A stretch of DNA of 64,000 nt from Paenibacillus herberti (GCF_002233675.1 NZ_NMUQ01000001.1:1501212-1565211); one strand, 5' to 3'. Shown: positions 27,290 to 39,407, numbered from the stretch's first letter. Notes: generated by a model from the sequence alone, not told the origin. Program-made: numbers and translations.

Positions 27290-29610
27290 GGAAGCTCAAG
27301 CTGCAATCTTCCTTTCACGGCGGCCCCTCTCTCGTTCGTGAACGTAAGAAGGCTTGTCTGTCTCTTTTGGAGCAGCGATTGAAGCATCGCTAAGCTGATC
27401 TTCTTACCATGCTGCTCCTTCCAAATGACGAAGCGGCAGCCTTCTTTGAATTGTGAGCAGCCGTAGCCCCGCTTACCTTCAACTATCGCGCCGCTGCAGC
27501 CGGGCTGAGGACATCGACCCAGCACTTTCAAGCCGGTTGTCGAGCCTTGGCTATCAGCAGCACCTTTACCGTTTGCCGCCGCGGATCGAATCGCTTTGCC
27601 AGCTGCGGCCGCAGCTCGGCTGCTGCCTGCGCCTTTAGACGCGGCCGTACCCTTCGCAGCATCTGTCGCGCCTTTTGCCGCCCGGCCAGCAGCAGGACGA
27701 GTAGTCCCTTTACGAGCGCCCTGGCGGCCGTTGCCGCGCTCTTGCTCCTGAAAAGTACCGGCTGGCGCTGGAGCCTGCTCCCGAACCTTTTCAACAATCA
27801 ACTTCGCGAACTGCTTCACCTTATCGATGAATGTCTCATGGGAGGCTTCATCCCGGGCAATCTGCACCAATCTCCGCTCCCATTGGCCGGTCATGACCGG
27901 AGAAGCCAGCAGCTTAACGCCAGCCCCGCGAATCAACTCGATTGCGGCAATGCCCTTGGGCTCAACTTCGAGCTTTTTGCCTACGGCCACGATATACCCA
28001 ACCTGCTTCAACCTCTCGATCGTCGCTGCTCGTGTCGCCGGAGTGCCAAGACCGCTGTCTCGCATCGTCTCACGCAGCTCCTCGTCTTCCATGGACTTGC
28101 CTGCGCTTTCCATCGCCTTGAGCAGAGTTCCTTCCGTAAAAGCCTTAGGAGGCTGCGTCGCCTTCTCTTCCGCTTTTGCCCCTTTGCAAAGCACCGGAGC
28201 CTCGGCGTCAACAGTGAATTCACCATCAATGAGCAGTTGCTCGTCCTCTTCTTCTTCGTCGCCGTTTTTCTTTGCTTTGCCTCGGCTCTTTTTACTCTCT
28301 TCATTGTCCGCTTGGCCTTGCGTCACTTTCCAGCCTGGATCAAGCAACTGCTTAACCCGTGTACGAAAAGTTTCCTCCTCCACTTCCGTCAGCACGGTGT
28401 GGTTGCGGTACACAGCCGGACCGTAATAATGGGATAAAAAGCGGCGCACAATAAGATCATAAATTTTCTTTTCATCCGCGTTCAGTGAGCCTGGCTTTTT
28501 TGGTGTCGGCAAAATCGCATGATGGTCCTCGACCTTGGACGGGTTGCACACAGCCTTATTGCCCTTATGCACCTTGGAGCGATCCGCTCCGACCGCCAGC
28601 TCGGCATACTCCGTACCACGCAGCATATCTAGTGCTTTGGCCATTACCGGAACCGTTTCCTCGGTCACGTAATTGGAGCTTGTTCTTGGGTATGTAATAA
28701 CTTTATGTTTCTCATAAAGAGCCTGCGCTACATCAAGCGTTTTTTTGGCAGGGAAGCCATAACGACCGTTCGCTTCACGCTGCAGCAGCGTCAGGTCATG
28801 AAGCCGATAAGGATACTCCTTCGACTCGACGATGTCATAACGGGAAATGCGCCCTTTTTTCCCTTTCACCTTTTCAGCTAGCGCCTGAGCTTTCGCTCCA
28901 TCCGTCAGCCTCTCTCCTTGCCAGATTCCCTTGTACTTAACCGTCTTCTGGTGGAATTGAGCTTCGATCCGGTAATAGGTTTCGGACTGGAACGCCTCAA
29001 TCTCTTTATAGCGGTCGTAAAGCAGCGCCAAAACAGGCGTTTGCACCCGGCCAACCGACAATAACGTGCGATGGCGAATCGTAAAAGCACGAGATGCGTT
29101 CATACCGATCAACCAGTCCGCTTCGCTTCGCGCTTGTGCCGCCCTCGTAAGTGGAGCGTATTTTTCATCGCTTGCCAGCTGCTGAAAGCCCCTGCGAATC
29201 GTCTCCGGCGTCAAGTCGGATATCCATAACCGATCAACGGGCTGACTCAGCTTCAGATGCCGACGGATGAGATGAAAAATAAGCTGCCCTTCCCGCCCGG
29301 CATCACAGGCATTGACGATCCGTTCGCATTTGCGTGCAAGCTCTCCAATGACCTTGAGCTGATCCTTCGTACGAGGATTCGGGGATAGCTTGAAGTTATC
29401 CGGTATAATCGGCAAGTCGGCGTCTTGCCACTTTTTGTACTTAGGATCATAATCATCCGGCTCGGCAAGACCGACTAGATGACCGATGGCCCAAGTAACA
29501 ATAAACCGCTCGCCCTCAAGATGAGTGCGGCGGTTCGTTGCTCTAGGCTCCATGACGGCGGCAATTGTCCGTCCCATATCCGGTTTTTCGGCAATAATGA
29601 GTGTCTTCAA
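27250..29610 (-). CDS. topB: DNA topoisomerase III
   Basis: A 786-residue type IA topoisomerase. It has an N-terminal TOPRIM domain (LIIAEKPDMGRTIAAVMEP; NACDAGREGQLIF near residue 100), the catalytic tyrosine in ITYPRTSSNYVTEE, and a C-terminal topo C4 zinc ribbon (CPQPGCSGAIVEGKRGYGC). An acidic insert (GDEEEEDEQ) follows the core. A long alanine/glycine/lysine-rich low-complexity linker (about residues 640-710) precedes the zinc ribbon. It decatenates DNA. The tail of the gene overlaps the opposite-strand SgrR-like gene. Confidence 0.96.
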   Translation of the reverse strand: MKTLIIAEKPDMGRTIAAVMEPRATNRRTHLEGERFIVTWAIGHLVGLAEPDDYDPKYKKWQDADLPIIPDNFKLSPNPRTKDQLKVIGELARKCERIVNACDAGREGQLIFHLIRRHLKLSQPVDRLWISDLTPETIRRGFQQLASDEKYAPLTRAAQARSEADWLIGMNASRAFTIRHRTLLSVGRVQTPVLALLYDRYKEIEAFQSETYYRIEAQFHQKTVKYKGIWQGERLTDGAKAQALAEKVKGKKGRISRYDIVESKEYPYRLHDLTLLQREANGRYGFPAKKTLDVAQALYEKHKVITYPRTSSNYVTEETVPVMAKALDMLRGTEYAELAVGADRSKVHKGNKAVCNPSKVEDHHAILPTPKKPGSLNADEKKIYDLIVRRFLSHYYGPAVYRNHTVLTEVEEETFRTRVKQLLDPGWKVTQGQADNEESKKSRGKAKKNGDEEEEDEQLLIDGEFTVDAEAPVLCKGAKAEEKATQPPKAFTEGTLLKAMESAGKSMEDEELRETMRDSGLGTPATRAATIERLKQVGYIVAVGKKLEVEPKGIAAIELIRGAGVKLLASPVMTGQWERRLVQIARDEASHETFIDKVKQFAKLIVEKVREQAPAPAGTFQEQERGNGRQGARKGTTRPAAGRAAKGATDAAKGTAASKGAGSSRAAAAAGKAIRSAAANGKGAADSQGSTTGLKVLGRCPQPGCSGAIVEGKRGYGCSQFKEGCRFVIWKEQHGKKISLAMLQSLLQKRQTSLLTFTNERGAAVKGRLQLELPYNGELRLVTADS

Positions 29611-29678
29611 TCAACCGACTCCTCTCTAATCCAAGGAGGAATTTTACAGCAAAGGGAGGAAGGCTGCCGAGCCAAGGC

Positions 29679-30854
29679 TCAGGCAGCAATATCCTCCAGC
29701 ATGTCCAGAATATCATTCACACCTACGGACCAGTTCTGGTCCTCGGCATATTTGCGGTTGATCCAATTAATCGGATCCTGATCTCCCGGACGGTTTTTGC
29801 TGAGATTGACCACCGTTTTGGCGGCGATCATGGAAGATTCCTCAATGGTCGTATTGAAGCTCTGCCAACTGTAATATACATTGAACGGATTATTAGCCAT
29901 CTCTTTGGCGCGATCGTGATCTTCCGGCACAAAGCTCTGTTCCTGCCCAGTAATGGCAAACAGCAGCAGCGGATCGATGTTATAATGGCGCGCAGCTTTA
30001 ATAATGGCATCCATATACTTAGGCTCGGCCAACATCGAAGATCGGCTTTCTAGGAAAGCTTTCAATTCCTCATATTGAATATCGGAATATTGCAATGACT
30101 TCGGGAGCTCATTTTTAAAAGTTGGTGTTGCTTTCTTTCCAGGTTCAGTGGCTGCAGCAGCTGCTTCCTTACCAGGAGCTCCGGATGCTTGGCTCTTGAC
30201 TCCGGCAGCAGCCTGCTGTTCCAGAGCTGAAGCCGACACGATTGGCATCGTACCTGCTCCATTGCTTTTATGGACAAGAGACCAAATATACACCAGTAAA
30301 CCACCCAAAAGCAAGATGGCGAACACGGCAGACAGCAGAATCCGTGTGCTTGGCATACCGCTCAACAGAGAAGCCGTATCCCCCTTTTCAAGGGAGGATG
30401 AAGCTTGTGGCTCAGCGGCAGCAACAGGGGCATTCAGCTCACGTGCAACGGCATCGAGCGGAGTTTGCTGATCATTAGAGTTCACCAGTCGCAATACACG
30501 CTGAAATTCACGGTCTTCTACTGAAACATCCAACTTGCGCTCGACCCAGCTGCGAAGCGGCCGGACAATTCTTTGATCACGAATATCGAGGTCAAGGCAT
30601 GCTTCAAAAATATGCCCCGTATGAACAGTTCCAACGCTGCCAAGCAGCTTTTTACGTACAAGGCGCGAGGTCAATTCTTTTTTAACGGTTTCGGCAAAGT
30701 CCGGTAAATGCTGATTGATAATACGCCGAATGGCATCGGCAACAATTTCGCTTTTCTCACTTTGCGGTTTATCAGGGTATTTATCGTCAATAAAGGTTCT
30801 GATATGGTGAATATCCGCAGGCGTGAGAATTGAGGCGCCTTCGGTGCTTTTCAC
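29679..30854 (-). CDS. Membrane-anchored lysozyme/glucosaminidase-like protein
   Basis: A 391-residue protein with a cytosolic N-terminal part (about 150 residues, helical), one membrane helix (RILLSAVFAILLLGGLLVYIW, near residues 172-193), an alanine-rich spacer, and an extracellular domain with a lysozyme-like core: AARHYNIDPLLLFAITGQEQSFVP carries the glutamate expected to be catalytic. GTG at 30854 follows AGGAG by nine bases; TTG at 30860 is closer than usual. It lies just upstream of topB, 68 bp apart. The function is inferred as cell-wall remodelling. Confidence 0.6.
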   Translation of the reverse strand: MKSTEGASILTPADIHHIRTFIDDKYPDKPQSEKSEIVADAIRRIINQHLPDFAETVKKELTSRLVRKKLLGSVGTVHTGHIFEACLDLDIRDQRIVRPLRSWVERKLDVSVEDREFQRVLRLVNSNDQQTPLDAVARELNAPVAAAEPQASSSLEKGDTASLLSGMPSTRILLSAVFAILLLGGLLVYIWSLVHKSNGAGTMPIVSASALEQQAAAGVKSQASGAPGKEAAAAATEPGKKATPTFKNELPKSLQYSDIQYEELKAFLESRSSMLAEPKYMDAIIKAARHYNIDPLLLFAITGQEQSFVPEDHDRAKEMANNPFNVYYSWQSFNTTIEESSMIAAKTVVNLSKNRPGDQDPINWINRKYAEDQNWSVGVNDILDMLEDIAA

Positions 30855-30892
30855 GAGCAATCTCTCCTTTATCTATCCTTATTGGGAATAGG

Positions 30893-30908
30893 CAATAGGC
30901 CTATTGTA
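30893..30908 (-). promoter_or_regulatory. Promoter -10 overlapped by a 14-bp palindrome
   Basis: On the minus strand TGGTACAAT (an extended -10, TACAAT at 30903-30908) runs into the perfect palindrome CAATAGGCCTATTG (30893-30906). Position over the start site suggests an operator. Confidence 0.45.
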
Positions 30909-30991
30909 CCATATCAAGTGATAGTGGAGAGCTTAAGATATTGGATAAACCGTCAGTATGAACCAATACATCCAGAACTTTCTTAAAAAGG

Positions 30992-31015
30992 AAAAAGCGC
31001 CTGGTGAGCAGGCGC
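30992..31015 (-). terminator. Terminator of gltD
   Basis: GCGCCTG and CAGGCGC pair around five bases; on the minus strand TTTTTC follows. Confidence 0.8.
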
Positions 31016-31025
31016 CTAGTTATTC

Positions 31026-32513
31026 TTAAGGGAGCATGCTGCTGCCCATCAGATATTTGTCGACCTCGCGAGCAGCTTCACGACCTTCGTTGATCGCCCA
31101 AACGACGAGACTTTGGCCGCGACGGATATCGCCAGCTGCAAACACTTTATCAACGCTCGTGACGTACTTGCCGTAGCGAGCTTTGACATTTGTACGCCGA
31201 TCTTGCTCCACCTTGAAGGCATCAACAAGCGTTTTTTCTGGTCCTTCGAACCCAACCGCGATGAAAACGAGATCAGCCGGCCATACTTTTTCGGTGCCTG
31301 GAAGCTCTTTGTAGATCTTTCTTCCGGTCTCATCAACCGTACGCTCGATCTGCACGGTATGGAGCTCCTTCAGCTTGCCGTTCTCGTCACCGACGAACTT
31401 CTTCGTCAGCACAGAGAATGCCCGTGGATCTTCGCCGTATACCGCCTTAGCTTCTTCATGGGCGTAATCAAGCGTATAAACGTTCGGGAATTCCGGCCAT
31501 GGATTCGTGAGCGAATCACGCTGCAGCGGAGCCTTCGCATGCGTACCGAACTGGGTCACGGACTTGCAGCCATGACGCAGCGCCGTAGCAACGCAGTCAG
31601 TACCGGTGTCACCGCCGCCGATGACGATAACATCCTTGTCCTTGGCGGAAATATAGTTGCCATCCTCCAGGCCAGAGTCCAGGTAGCTCTTAATCGTTCC
31701 GTTAAGGTAATCCATCGCCATATGAACGCCCTCAAGCTTAGAGCCTTCAATGTCTACGCCGCGAGCTTTGGTCGCGCCACCGCACAGCACGATTGCGTCA
31801 AAACCCTCTAGAAGCTCTTCTGCTCCGATGTCTTTGCCAATCTCCGTATTCGGTACGAAGTCGACGCCTTCCGCTTCCATCAGGTCTACACGGCGCTGAA
31901 CGACTCCTTTGTCCAGCTTCATCGTCGGGATGCCGTAAGTGAGCAAGCCACCAATCCGATCCGCACGCTCATATACGGTTACCGTATGGCCAGCTTTGTT
32001 CAGCTGAGCCGCACAAGCCATGCCAGCTGGGCCGGAGCCGACTACGGCTATCTTTTTACCCGTACGCATCTTAGGAGGCTGAGGTACGACCCAGCCCTCG
32101 TCGAAGCCGCGATCAATAATCGCTTGCTCAATCGTCTTAATTGTAACGGAATCGCCGATCAGCCCAACTGTACAGGAACCTTCGCAAGGCGCCGGACAGA
32201 CGCGACCCGTGAATTCAGGGAAATTATTCGTTTTGTGCAGGCGCTCAAGCGCTTCACGCCAGAGACCACGGTAGATCAAATTGTTCCACTCTGGAATCAA
32301 GTTGTTCACCGGACAGCCGGAAGCAGCTCCCGCGATTTCCATTCCCGTATGGCAATAAGGCGTGCCGCAGTCCATGCAGCGCGAGCCTTGCGTACGCAGC
32401 TGATCATCGGGCAAATGCTTGTGGAATTCATCCCAATCCTTGATTCTCTCTAGCGGACTGCGATCAGTCGGCAGCTCACGCTTATATTCCATAAAACCAG
32501 TTGGTGTCGACAT
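31026..32513 (-). CDS. gltD: Glutamate synthase small subunit (GltD-type)
   Basis: A 495-residue FAD/NADPH flavoprotein. It has the N-terminal iron-sulfur cysteine set ([31 protein letters not shown]), an FAD Rossmann motif ([14 protein letters not shown]) and an NADPH motif ([11 protein letters not shown]). It passes electrons to the glutamate synthase large subunit for ammonia assimilation. ATG at 32513 follows GGAGG by ten bases. The large subunit gltB is not adjacent, which is unusual for a complete GOGAT operon, so gltB may lie elsewhere or this subunit may serve another partner. Confidence 0.93.
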   Translation of the reverse strand: MSTPTGFMEYKRELPTDRSPLERIKDWDEFHKHLPDDQLRTQGSRCMDCGTPYCHTGMEIAGAASGCPVNNLIPEWNNLIYRGLWREALERLHKTNNFPEFTGRVCPAPCEGSCTVGLIGDSVTIKTIEQAIIDRGFDEGWVVPQPPKMRTGKKIAVVGSGPAGMACAAQLNKAGHTVTVYERADRIGGLLTYGIPTMKLDKGVVQRRVDLMEAEGVDFVPNTEIGKDIGAEELLEGFDAIVLCGGATKARGVDIEGSKLEGVHMAMDYLNGTIKSYLDSGLEDGNYISAKDKDVIVIGGGDTGTDCVATALRHGCKSVTQFGTHAKAPLQRDSLTNPWPEFPNVYTLDYAHEEAKAVYGEDPRAFSVLTKKFVGDENGKLKELHTVQIERTVDETGRKIYKELPGTEKVWPADLVFIAVGFEGPEKTLVDAFKVEQDRRTNVKARYGKYVTSVDKVFAAGDIRRGQSLVVWAINEGREAAREVDKYLMGSSMLP

Positions 32514-32724
32514 CTTTCCCCATTCCTCCATCCATTAGTCCCGTGTTCATCTGTTATCTGTATGTGTATGTGTGCTAGGACACTTGACCAAACCGATTCG
32601 ATTCATTACATAAACTTGCATGCCGGCGAATACTTTGTACAACATCGTAGCATTCTTTCCAAGTGTGCTTAATGGAGTATGCGTACAATCATTTGCACTT
32701 TGTCGCATAAAAGCAGCATAGAGA

Positions 32725-33234
32725 TTACAATTGGCGAGCCTGTGACTTCCGCTGATACGTATTGAAAGTGTATGTCTCCCCCTGCGATCCTGTCTCTTGC
32801 CCAGGAACAGACTCCACGAGCTTCCACTCTTCCGGCGAAAATTCAGGGAAATAAGCATCTCCCCCGCCATAAGAGAAATTAACCTCCGTCAGCAGAAGCC
32901 TGTCCGCATGCTGCATCATAAGGCGGTAAATCTGCTCGCCTCCGATAACCATAAGCTCCGAGTCAGATGGTACTGCTTCCAGTGCTTTCTCAACCGTATG
33001 AAAAAGCTCCACGCCTTCAGGAAGCTCAATCTCGCTGCGAGAAAGCAGCAAATTGCGACGTCCCTTGAGTGGTCGGCTGCCAAAGGATTGGAACGTCTTC
33101 CGCCCCATTAGTACGGCTGTGCCCAGCGTTTGATTTTTGAAAAAGCGCATATCTTCCGGAAGCTTCCACGGCAGATCATTGCCCTTCCCGATCAGGCGAT
33201 CCCGGTCCATGCAAGCAATCATCGTCACACTCAT
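32725..33234 (-). CDS. folA: Dihydrofolate reductase
   Basis: A 169-residue enzyme with the classical DHFR blocks: [48 protein letters not shown] and [12 protein letters not shown]. It reduces dihydrofolate with NADPH. The start overlaps the thyA stop (ATGA), so the pair is coupled: thymidylate synthase makes dihydrofolate and this enzyme recycles it. Confidence 0.97.
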   Translation of the reverse strand: MSVTMIACMDRDRLIGKGNDLPWKLPEDMRFFKNQTLGTAVLMGRKTFQSFGSRPLKGRRNLLLSRSEIELPEGVELFHTVEKALEAVPSDSELMVIGGEQIYRLMMQHADRLLLTEVNFSYGGGDAYFPEFSPEEWKLVESVPGQETGSQGETYTFNTYQRKSQARQL

Positions 33235-34025
33235 ACCGATACCTCGGCTTTAATCGTAGGATGATGTTCATAGCCGACGACCTCAAAGTCTTCGAAACGG
33301 TAGTCAAAAATGGAATCTGGTCTGCGATTCAGCACAAGTCTCGGCAGCGGGTATGGCTCCCGTGTTAACTGCAGCTTAACCTGCTCCAGATGATTCGTAT
33401 AAATATGCACATCTCCTCCGGAGTAGATCAGCTCTCCAGGCTCCAGATCGCATTGCTGCGCAATCATATGCGTCAGCATGGCGTACTGAGCAACATTGAA
33501 CGGCAAGCCGAGGAAAGTATCGGAGGAACGCATCGTAAACATACAGTTCAGACGTCCGCCGCTCACCTGGAATTGGAACACAAAGTGACAAGGAGGAAGC
33601 TTCATCCCACCAATCTCGCCCACATTCCAGGCACTGACCATATGTCTGCGGGAATCCGGATTGTTACGGATCGAATCAATAACGGCCGCAATCTGATCAT
33701 GCGTACTGCCGTTTTTGTCCTCCCAAGCTCGCCACTGGGAGCCATATACCGGCCCAAGGTCTCCGTTCTCATCCGCCCATTCATTCCATATCCGAACACC
33801 ATTCTCTTGAAGGTACTTAATGTTCGTATCTCCGCTCAAAAACCAAAGCAGCTCGTGAATGATCGATTTGACATGAACCCGCTTCGTTGTGACCAAAGGA
33901 AATCCTTTGGCCAGATCGAATCGAAGCTGTCTTCCGAATACAGAAATGGTGCCGGTGCCGGTTCGATCGGAACGCTCCGTGCCGTTGTCAAGAATATCCT
34001 GTAAAAGTTCCAAGTAATTGTTCAT
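33231..34025 (-). CDS. thyA: Thymidylate synthase
   Basis: A 264-residue protein, the standard ThyA length. It has the catalytic cysteine in [22 protein letters not shown], and [11 protein letters not shown]. It makes dTMP from dUMP using methylene-tetrahydrofolate. ATG at 34025 is chosen because a start six codons upstream would lie before the ribosome site (AGGGGG). The DHFR gene follows with a 4-base overlap. Confidence 0.97.
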   Translation of the reverse strand: MNNYLELLQDILDNGTERSDRTGTGTISVFGRQLRFDLAKGFPLVTTKRVHVKSIIHELLWFLSGDTNIKYLQENGVRIWNEWADENGDLGPVYGSQWRAWEDKNGSTHDQIAAVIDSIRNNPDSRRHMVSAWNVGEIGGMKLPPCHFVFQFQVSGGRLNCMFTMRSSDTFLGLPFNVAQYAMLTHMIAQQCDLEPGELIYSGGDVHIYTNHLEQVKLQLTREPYPLPRLVLNRRPDSIFDYRFEDFEVVGYEHHPTIKAEVSV

Positions 34026-34151
34026 TTCGAACCCCCTAGCCACTATCTATAAGAAGTATTTTAACATCCCGAAGGCTAATTTGTCTCCTTCGTATACGGG
34101 GGAAATAAGATATTACTACCGCGAAATTATGTATTCTTGTCAAATAAGTAC

Positions 34152-34181
34152 GAAAAAGCCGGCACTTGGCAAGTGCCGGCT
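34152..34181 (-). terminator. Terminator of the pdh operon
   Basis: AGCCGGCACTTG pairs with its complement, with TTTTTCG following on the minus strand. It closes pdhABCD. Confidence 0.85.
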
Positions 34182-34196
34182 CCTCCAGAAGTTATC

Positions 34197-35612
34197 TTAT
34201 TTTACGAACGTATGGATCGGATGGCCAAGCGCCACTTCAGCCGCATCAAGCGTAATTTCGCCGAGTGTTGGATGCGCGTGGATCGTCAGAGCAATATCCT
34301 CCAGCGTAGCGCCCATCTCGATCGCCAGACCAAGCTCAGCGATCATATTGGAAGCTTCGATACCGGCGATATGAGCGCCAAGTACCAAACCGGAATCTTT
34401 GTCTGCAACGAGCTTCACGAAGCCTTCAGCAGCGTTCAGAGATAGGGCGCGTCCGTTAGCGGCAAATGGGAATTTGCCAACTTTAACGTTGTAGCCTTTC
34501 TCTTTTGCTTCTTTTTCGGTCAAGCCAACGCTTGCGCACTCCGGATCGGAGAAGCAAACAGCAGGCATACATTTGTAGTCCACTTTGCTTGGTTCGCCAG
34601 CAATAACTTCAGCCGCAACGCGACCTTCGTACATAGCCTTATGTGCAAGCGCAGGTCCTGGAACGATGTCGCCGATAGCAAAGATATGAGGAATGCTTGT
34701 GCGGCCTTCATCGTTGACTTCAATCAGTCCACGATCGGTCATTTTGATGTTGATCAGATCAAGACCAAGCTCTCCGTCCGTGTTTGGACGACGGCCGACC
34801 GTTACGAGCAGATAGTCTGCAGTAACTTTCTCTTCCTTGTCGCCAACCATGTACGTAACCGTAACGTCCTTATCCGTCTGCTCAGCACCTTTTGCTTGAG
34901 CGCCAGTAATAATCTCAGCGCCTTTTGCTTTGAGTTTCTTCGCTACGAGTTGGGACATATCTTTATCAAATCCAGCCAGGATGGAGTCCAGACCTTCGAT
35001 GATCGTTACTTTTGTGCCGAATTTGCTGTACATTTGGCTCAGCTCGACGCCGATGTAGCCACCGCCGATAACGGCCAGGCTTTTCGGAATTTCAGGCAGA
35101 GACAATGCACCGGTGGAGGAAATGATACGTCCGCCAAACGGGAAAGCTTTCAGCTCGATCGGACGGGAACCCGTCGCGATAATGCAGTTCTTGAACCGGT
35201 AGCGCGGAGCTTCCTGGTCGTTGAATACACGAGCTTCGTTTTCGTTGATGAACATAACTTCACCAGCGAAGTACTGGATCTTGTTCGCTTTGAGCAAGCT
35301 GGCAACGCCGCCAGTAAGCTTCTTAACGACTCCGCCTTTGAACTCCTGGATTTTGTTCCAGTCGACTTTCACGTCGCTAGCGGTGATGCCGATAGCTTCA
35401 GCGTGGCTGACGTTGTCGAATTGATGAGAAGCCGAGATCAGAGCTTTGGAAGGAATACAACCTACGTTGAGGCAAACGCCGCCAACATATTCTTTCTCCA
35501 CGCAAAGCACGCTTTGGCCGAGTTGGGCAGCGCGAATCGCTGCCACATATCCGCCAGGTCCGGCGCCAATTACCAGTGTATCAATATCGAGAGATGCGTC
35601 TCCTACTACCAT
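34197..35612 (-). CDS. pdhD: Dihydrolipoyl dehydrogenase (E3)
   Basis: A 471-residue flavoprotein with GAGPGGYVAAIRAAQLG, the redox pair GVCLNVGCIPSK, an NAD motif IGGGYIGVELSQ, and HAHPTLGE in the interface domain. It regenerates lipoyl groups of the pyruvate dehydrogenase complex. It is last in the operon; GGAGG lies in the end of pdhC, nine bases from the start. Confidence 0.97.
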   Translation of the reverse strand: MVVGDASLDIDTLVIGAGPGGYVAAIRAAQLGQSVLCVEKEYVGGVCLNVGCIPSKALISASHQFDNVSHAEAIGITASDVKVDWNKIQEFKGGVVKKLTGGVASLLKANKIQYFAGEVMFINENEARVFNDQEAPRYRFKNCIIATGSRPIELKAFPFGGRIISSTGALSLPEIPKSLAVIGGGYIGVELSQMYSKFGTKVTIIEGLDSILAGFDKDMSQLVAKKLKAKGAEIITGAQAKGAEQTDKDVTVTYMVGDKEEKVTADYLLVTVGRRPNTDGELGLDLINIKMTDRGLIEVNDEGRTSIPHIFAIGDIVPGPALAHKAMYEGRVAAEVIAGEPSKVDYKCMPAVCFSDPECASVGLTEKEAKEKGYNVKVGKFPFAANGRALSLNAAEGFVKLVADKDSGLVLGAHIAGIEASNMIAELGLAIEMGATLEDIALTIHAHPTLGEITLDAAEVALGHPIHTFVK

Positions 35613-35616
35613 GAGC

Positions 35617-36957
35617 TTATACCTCCATGATGAGCAGCTGTGGGTCTGCCAAAAGCTGCTTAATGTAGTTCAGGAAATTCTGAGCCGTCGCGCCATCGAT
35701 GAGACGGTGGTCGAAGCTGAGGGACAGAGCCATTACGGAAGCTGCTACGATTTCGCCGTTTTTGACAACTGGCTTATCGGAGATGCGTCCTACGCCAAGG
35801 ATTGCCACTTCAGGGAAGTTGATTACTGGCGTGAAGAACATGCCGCCAGCGGAGCCAATGTTCGTAATCGTAATCGTGCTGCCTTTGAGCTCAGCACCGG
35901 AGAGCTTGCCGTCACGGCCGCGAAGAGCGAGGTCACGAATGCTGTCAGCGATCGTCCAAACGTTTTTGCGGTCAGCATGCTCGATAACTGGAACGATCAA
36001 ACCGTTGTCGGTATCGGTAGCAATACCGATGTTGTAGTACTTGCGAAGCACGATTTCTTGAGCTTCTTCGTCTAGCATGCTGTTCATGATCGGGAACTCG
36101 CGGACTGCAGCTACGAGAGCCTTAACGATGAATGGCAGGTAAGTCAGCTTAACGCCTTTTTTCTCAGCGACAGGCTTGGCTTTTTTGCGTAGCTCAACGA
36201 GTGCGGTTACGTCCACTTCGTCCATCAGTGTTACGTGAGGAGCGGTGTAAACGGATTTCGCCATAGCGTTGGAAATGATTTTGCGGATACCTTTGAACGG
36301 CAGGCGCTCTTCAGGACGGTCGCCACCTTGGGATGTAACAGGAGCTGCTTTAGCTTCGCCTGCTCCCTTAGCTGCTGTAGTTGCATTGTCAGCTGCTGCT
36401 TCCGGAGCGGATGCACCGCCGCCAGCTGCGAACTGTTCCACGTTCTCGCGGGTAATGCGGCCGTTTTTGCCGGTGCCTTGAATGGCAGTGATGTCTACGC
36501 CTTTTTCACGAGCGAATTTGCGAATGCTTGGCGTTGCCAGCACTTGGCCCTTAGCGGAACCTTGCGCTGCAGCCGGCTGAGCTGCTACTGGAGCAGAATC
36601 TTTCGCTGTAATCTCCGCATCGCCTTTCACGGCGCCAGGAGCTACATTTTGAGCCTCATCCTTAGCAACTTCCTTCGCGCTATCTTCGCTTGGAGCCGCA
36701 CCTTCAGGCAGATCGCCTTCTGCGTCAATAATCGCTACGATGTCGCCGACATGGCATACTTGGCCGTCCTTCGTGAGGACTTCCAGAATCGTACCGTTAA
36801 CTGGGCAAGGAACCTCAACTACTGCCTTGTCATTTTGTACTTCCATAATGATATCATCGTCCGTTACTTTGTCTCCGACTTTGATATGCATTTTAATAAT
36901 TTCGCCTTCATGAAGGCCTTCGCCCAGTTCCGGGAACCGGTATTCAAACTTTGCCAC
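35617..36957 (-). CDS. pdhC: Pyruvate dehydrogenase E2, dihydrolipoyl acetyltransferase
   Basis: A 446-residue protein with an N-terminal lipoyl domain (lysine in [10 protein letters not shown]), an alanine/lysine-rich linker, a peripheral subunit-binding domain ([28 protein letters not shown]), another linker and the catalytic domain ([14 protein letters not shown] with the HRxxDG motif). One lipoyl domain only. GTG at 36957 follows GGAGG by eight bases. Confidence 0.96.
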   Translation of the reverse strand: MAKFEYRFPELGEGLHEGEIIKMHIKVGDKVTDDDIIMEVQNDKAVVEVPCPVNGTILEVLTKDGQVCHVGDIVAIIDAEGDLPEGAAPSEDSAKEVAKDEAQNVAPGAVKGDAEITAKDSAPVAAQPAAAQGSAKGQVLATPSIRKFAREKGVDITAIQGTGKNGRITRENVEQFAAGGGASAPEAAADNATTAAKGAGEAKAAPVTSQGGDRPEERLPFKGIRKIISNAMAKSVYTAPHVTLMDEVDVTALVELRKKAKPVAEKKGVKLTYLPFIVKALVAAVREFPIMNSMLDEEAQEIVLRKYYNIGIATDTDNGLIVPVIEHADRKNVWTIADSIRDLALRGRDGKLSGAELKGSTITITNIGSAGGMFFTPVINFPEVAILGVGRISDKPVVKNGEIVAASVMALSLSFDHRLIDGATAQNFLNYIKQLLADPQLLIMEV

Positions 36958-37065
36958 GAGGTGAACCTCCTTTTGCATGTAGAGCTGAGCTGTTCCTGGG
37001 ACAAGCCTTAACGCCAAGCGCCCGGCCTGTTCCTAGCGGATGCCAGCTTCAGGGGTATAGATGAA

Positions 37066-37088
37066 AGCGGAGCAAGGAACGCTCCGCT
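37066..37088 (-). promoter_or_regulatory. Hairpin between pdhB and pdhC
   Basis: AGCGGAGC and GCTCCGCT pair around seven bases just after the pdhB stop. It has no long T-run, so it fits an RNA processing or stability element better than a full terminator. Confidence 0.4.
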
Positions 37089-37095
37089 GTACACT

Positions 37096-38073
37096 TTAAA
37101 ATTCCAAAACTTTCTTCACGTTCGCGATAACACGAGCTGGAGATGGAAGCCATTGGTCCTCAACTTGCGCGAAAGGATAAACCGTATCGGGTCCAGCTAC
37201 ACGAAGTACAGGAGCTTCCAGATGGAGAATCGCTTTCTCGTTGATTTGGGCGATGATCTCAGCTGCAGCACCGGAAGTTTTTTGAGCTTCTTGCACAACG
37301 ATAGCGCGGTTGGTCTTTTTGATGGACTCAACGATCGTATCGATGTCAAGCGGCAACAGCGTGCGGATGTCGATAACTTCCGCCTTGATGCCTTCTTTCT
37401 CAAGCTCTTCAGCTGCTTTAACCGAAGTATGAACCATCATACCGTAGGTAATGATCGTTACATCAGAACCTTCACGTACCACATTGGCTTTGCCAAGCGG
37501 AATCGTGTACTCTTCTTCCGGCACTTCGGCGCGGAAAGCACGGTACAGGTTAAGATGCTCCATGAAGAATACAGGATCATTGTCGCGGATAGCTGCGATC
37601 ATGAGGCCCTTTGCATCGTATGGATTAGACGGGATTACAACCTTGATGCCTGGCGTTTGCAGAGCCAAGCCTTCCAGGGAATCCGTGTGAAGCTCAGCTG
37701 CTTTAACGCCGCCGCCGAAAGGTGTACGGAATACGATCGGCGAATTGTAGCGACCGCCGGAACGGTAACGCATACGCGCTGCTTGAATGAACATTTGGTC
37801 CATTGCTTCATAAATAAAACCTACGAATTGGATCTCAGCAACAGGGCGGAAACCTTGAATACCGAGGCCTACTGCCATGCCCGCCAGAGCGGACTCAGCA
37901 AGCGGCGTATCGAATACGCGATCCTCGCCGAATTCCTTTTGAAGTCCTTCTGTTACGCGGAAAACGCCGCCGGTGTGGCCAACGTCCTCGCCGAATAGCA
38001 TTACATTCTCATCCCGCTTCAGCTCAGTGCGAAGAGCGTCGCGAATTGCTTCCAACATGTTCATTTGAGCCAT
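37096..38073 (-). CDS. pdhB: Pyruvate dehydrogenase E1 beta
   Basis: A 325-residue protein, the usual E1 beta length. It shows [38 protein letters not shown] and [18 protein letters not shown]. With PdhA it forms the thiamine-diphosphate decarboxylase. ATG at 38073 follows GGAGG by 12 bases; coding further upstream would cross that ribosome site. Confidence 0.96.
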   Translation of the reverse strand: MAQMNMLEAIRDALRTELKRDENVMLFGEDVGHTGGVFRVTEGLQKEFGEDRVFDTPLAESALAGMAVGLGIQGFRPVAEIQFVGFIYEAMDQMFIQAARMRYRSGGRYNSPIVFRTPFGGGVKAAELHTDSLEGLALQTPGIKVVIPSNPYDAKGLMIAAIRDNDPVFFMEHLNLYRAFRAEVPEEEYTIPLGKANVVREGSDVTIITYGMMVHTSVKAAEELEKEGIKAEVIDIRTLLPLDIDTIVESIKKTNRAIVVQEAQKTSGAAAEIIAQINEKAILHLEAPVLRVAGPDTVYPFAQVEDQWLPSPARVIANVKKVLEF

Positions 38074-38143
38074 GATTAACAGGTTCCTCCTTAGGGGAAC
38101 GGCTCCCCGCCGTTCCGGACTCATCCATCGCTTGATTTAAAAA

Positions 38144-39229
<1,086 letters not shown>

Positions 39230-39276
39230 TCACCTCGATTTGTTATTTGAAACTTGCATGCTTCTGTTATAGAATT

Positions 39277-39306
39277 ATTATAAACCTGTTTTGATGATAC
39301 GGTCAA
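39277..39306 (-). promoter_or_regulatory. Promoter of the pdh operon
   Basis: On the minus strand TTGACC (39301-39306) and TATAAT (39277-39282) are 18 bases apart. A TGTTATAG half-site (39265-39272) lies just downstream, matching copies at the aceA promoter. Confidence 0.7.
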
Positions 39307-39407
39307 AGCAAAAAAGCAAAATAACGTTGCTTTTTCATTACTTTCACGTTTTTTAGGCATTAAGTGTATGTGTAACAGAACAATTAATGTGGTAGTACAG
39401 TGTAGTA

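Noticed and set aside
27547-28437. Long plus-strand frame opposite topB
   Set aside because: A mirror of the topB coding frame in GC-rich, low-complexity DNA; no ribosome site and no recognisable domain.
34641-35630. Plus-strand frame opposite pdhD
   Set aside because: Antisense to a certain gene, with no start signal or motif.
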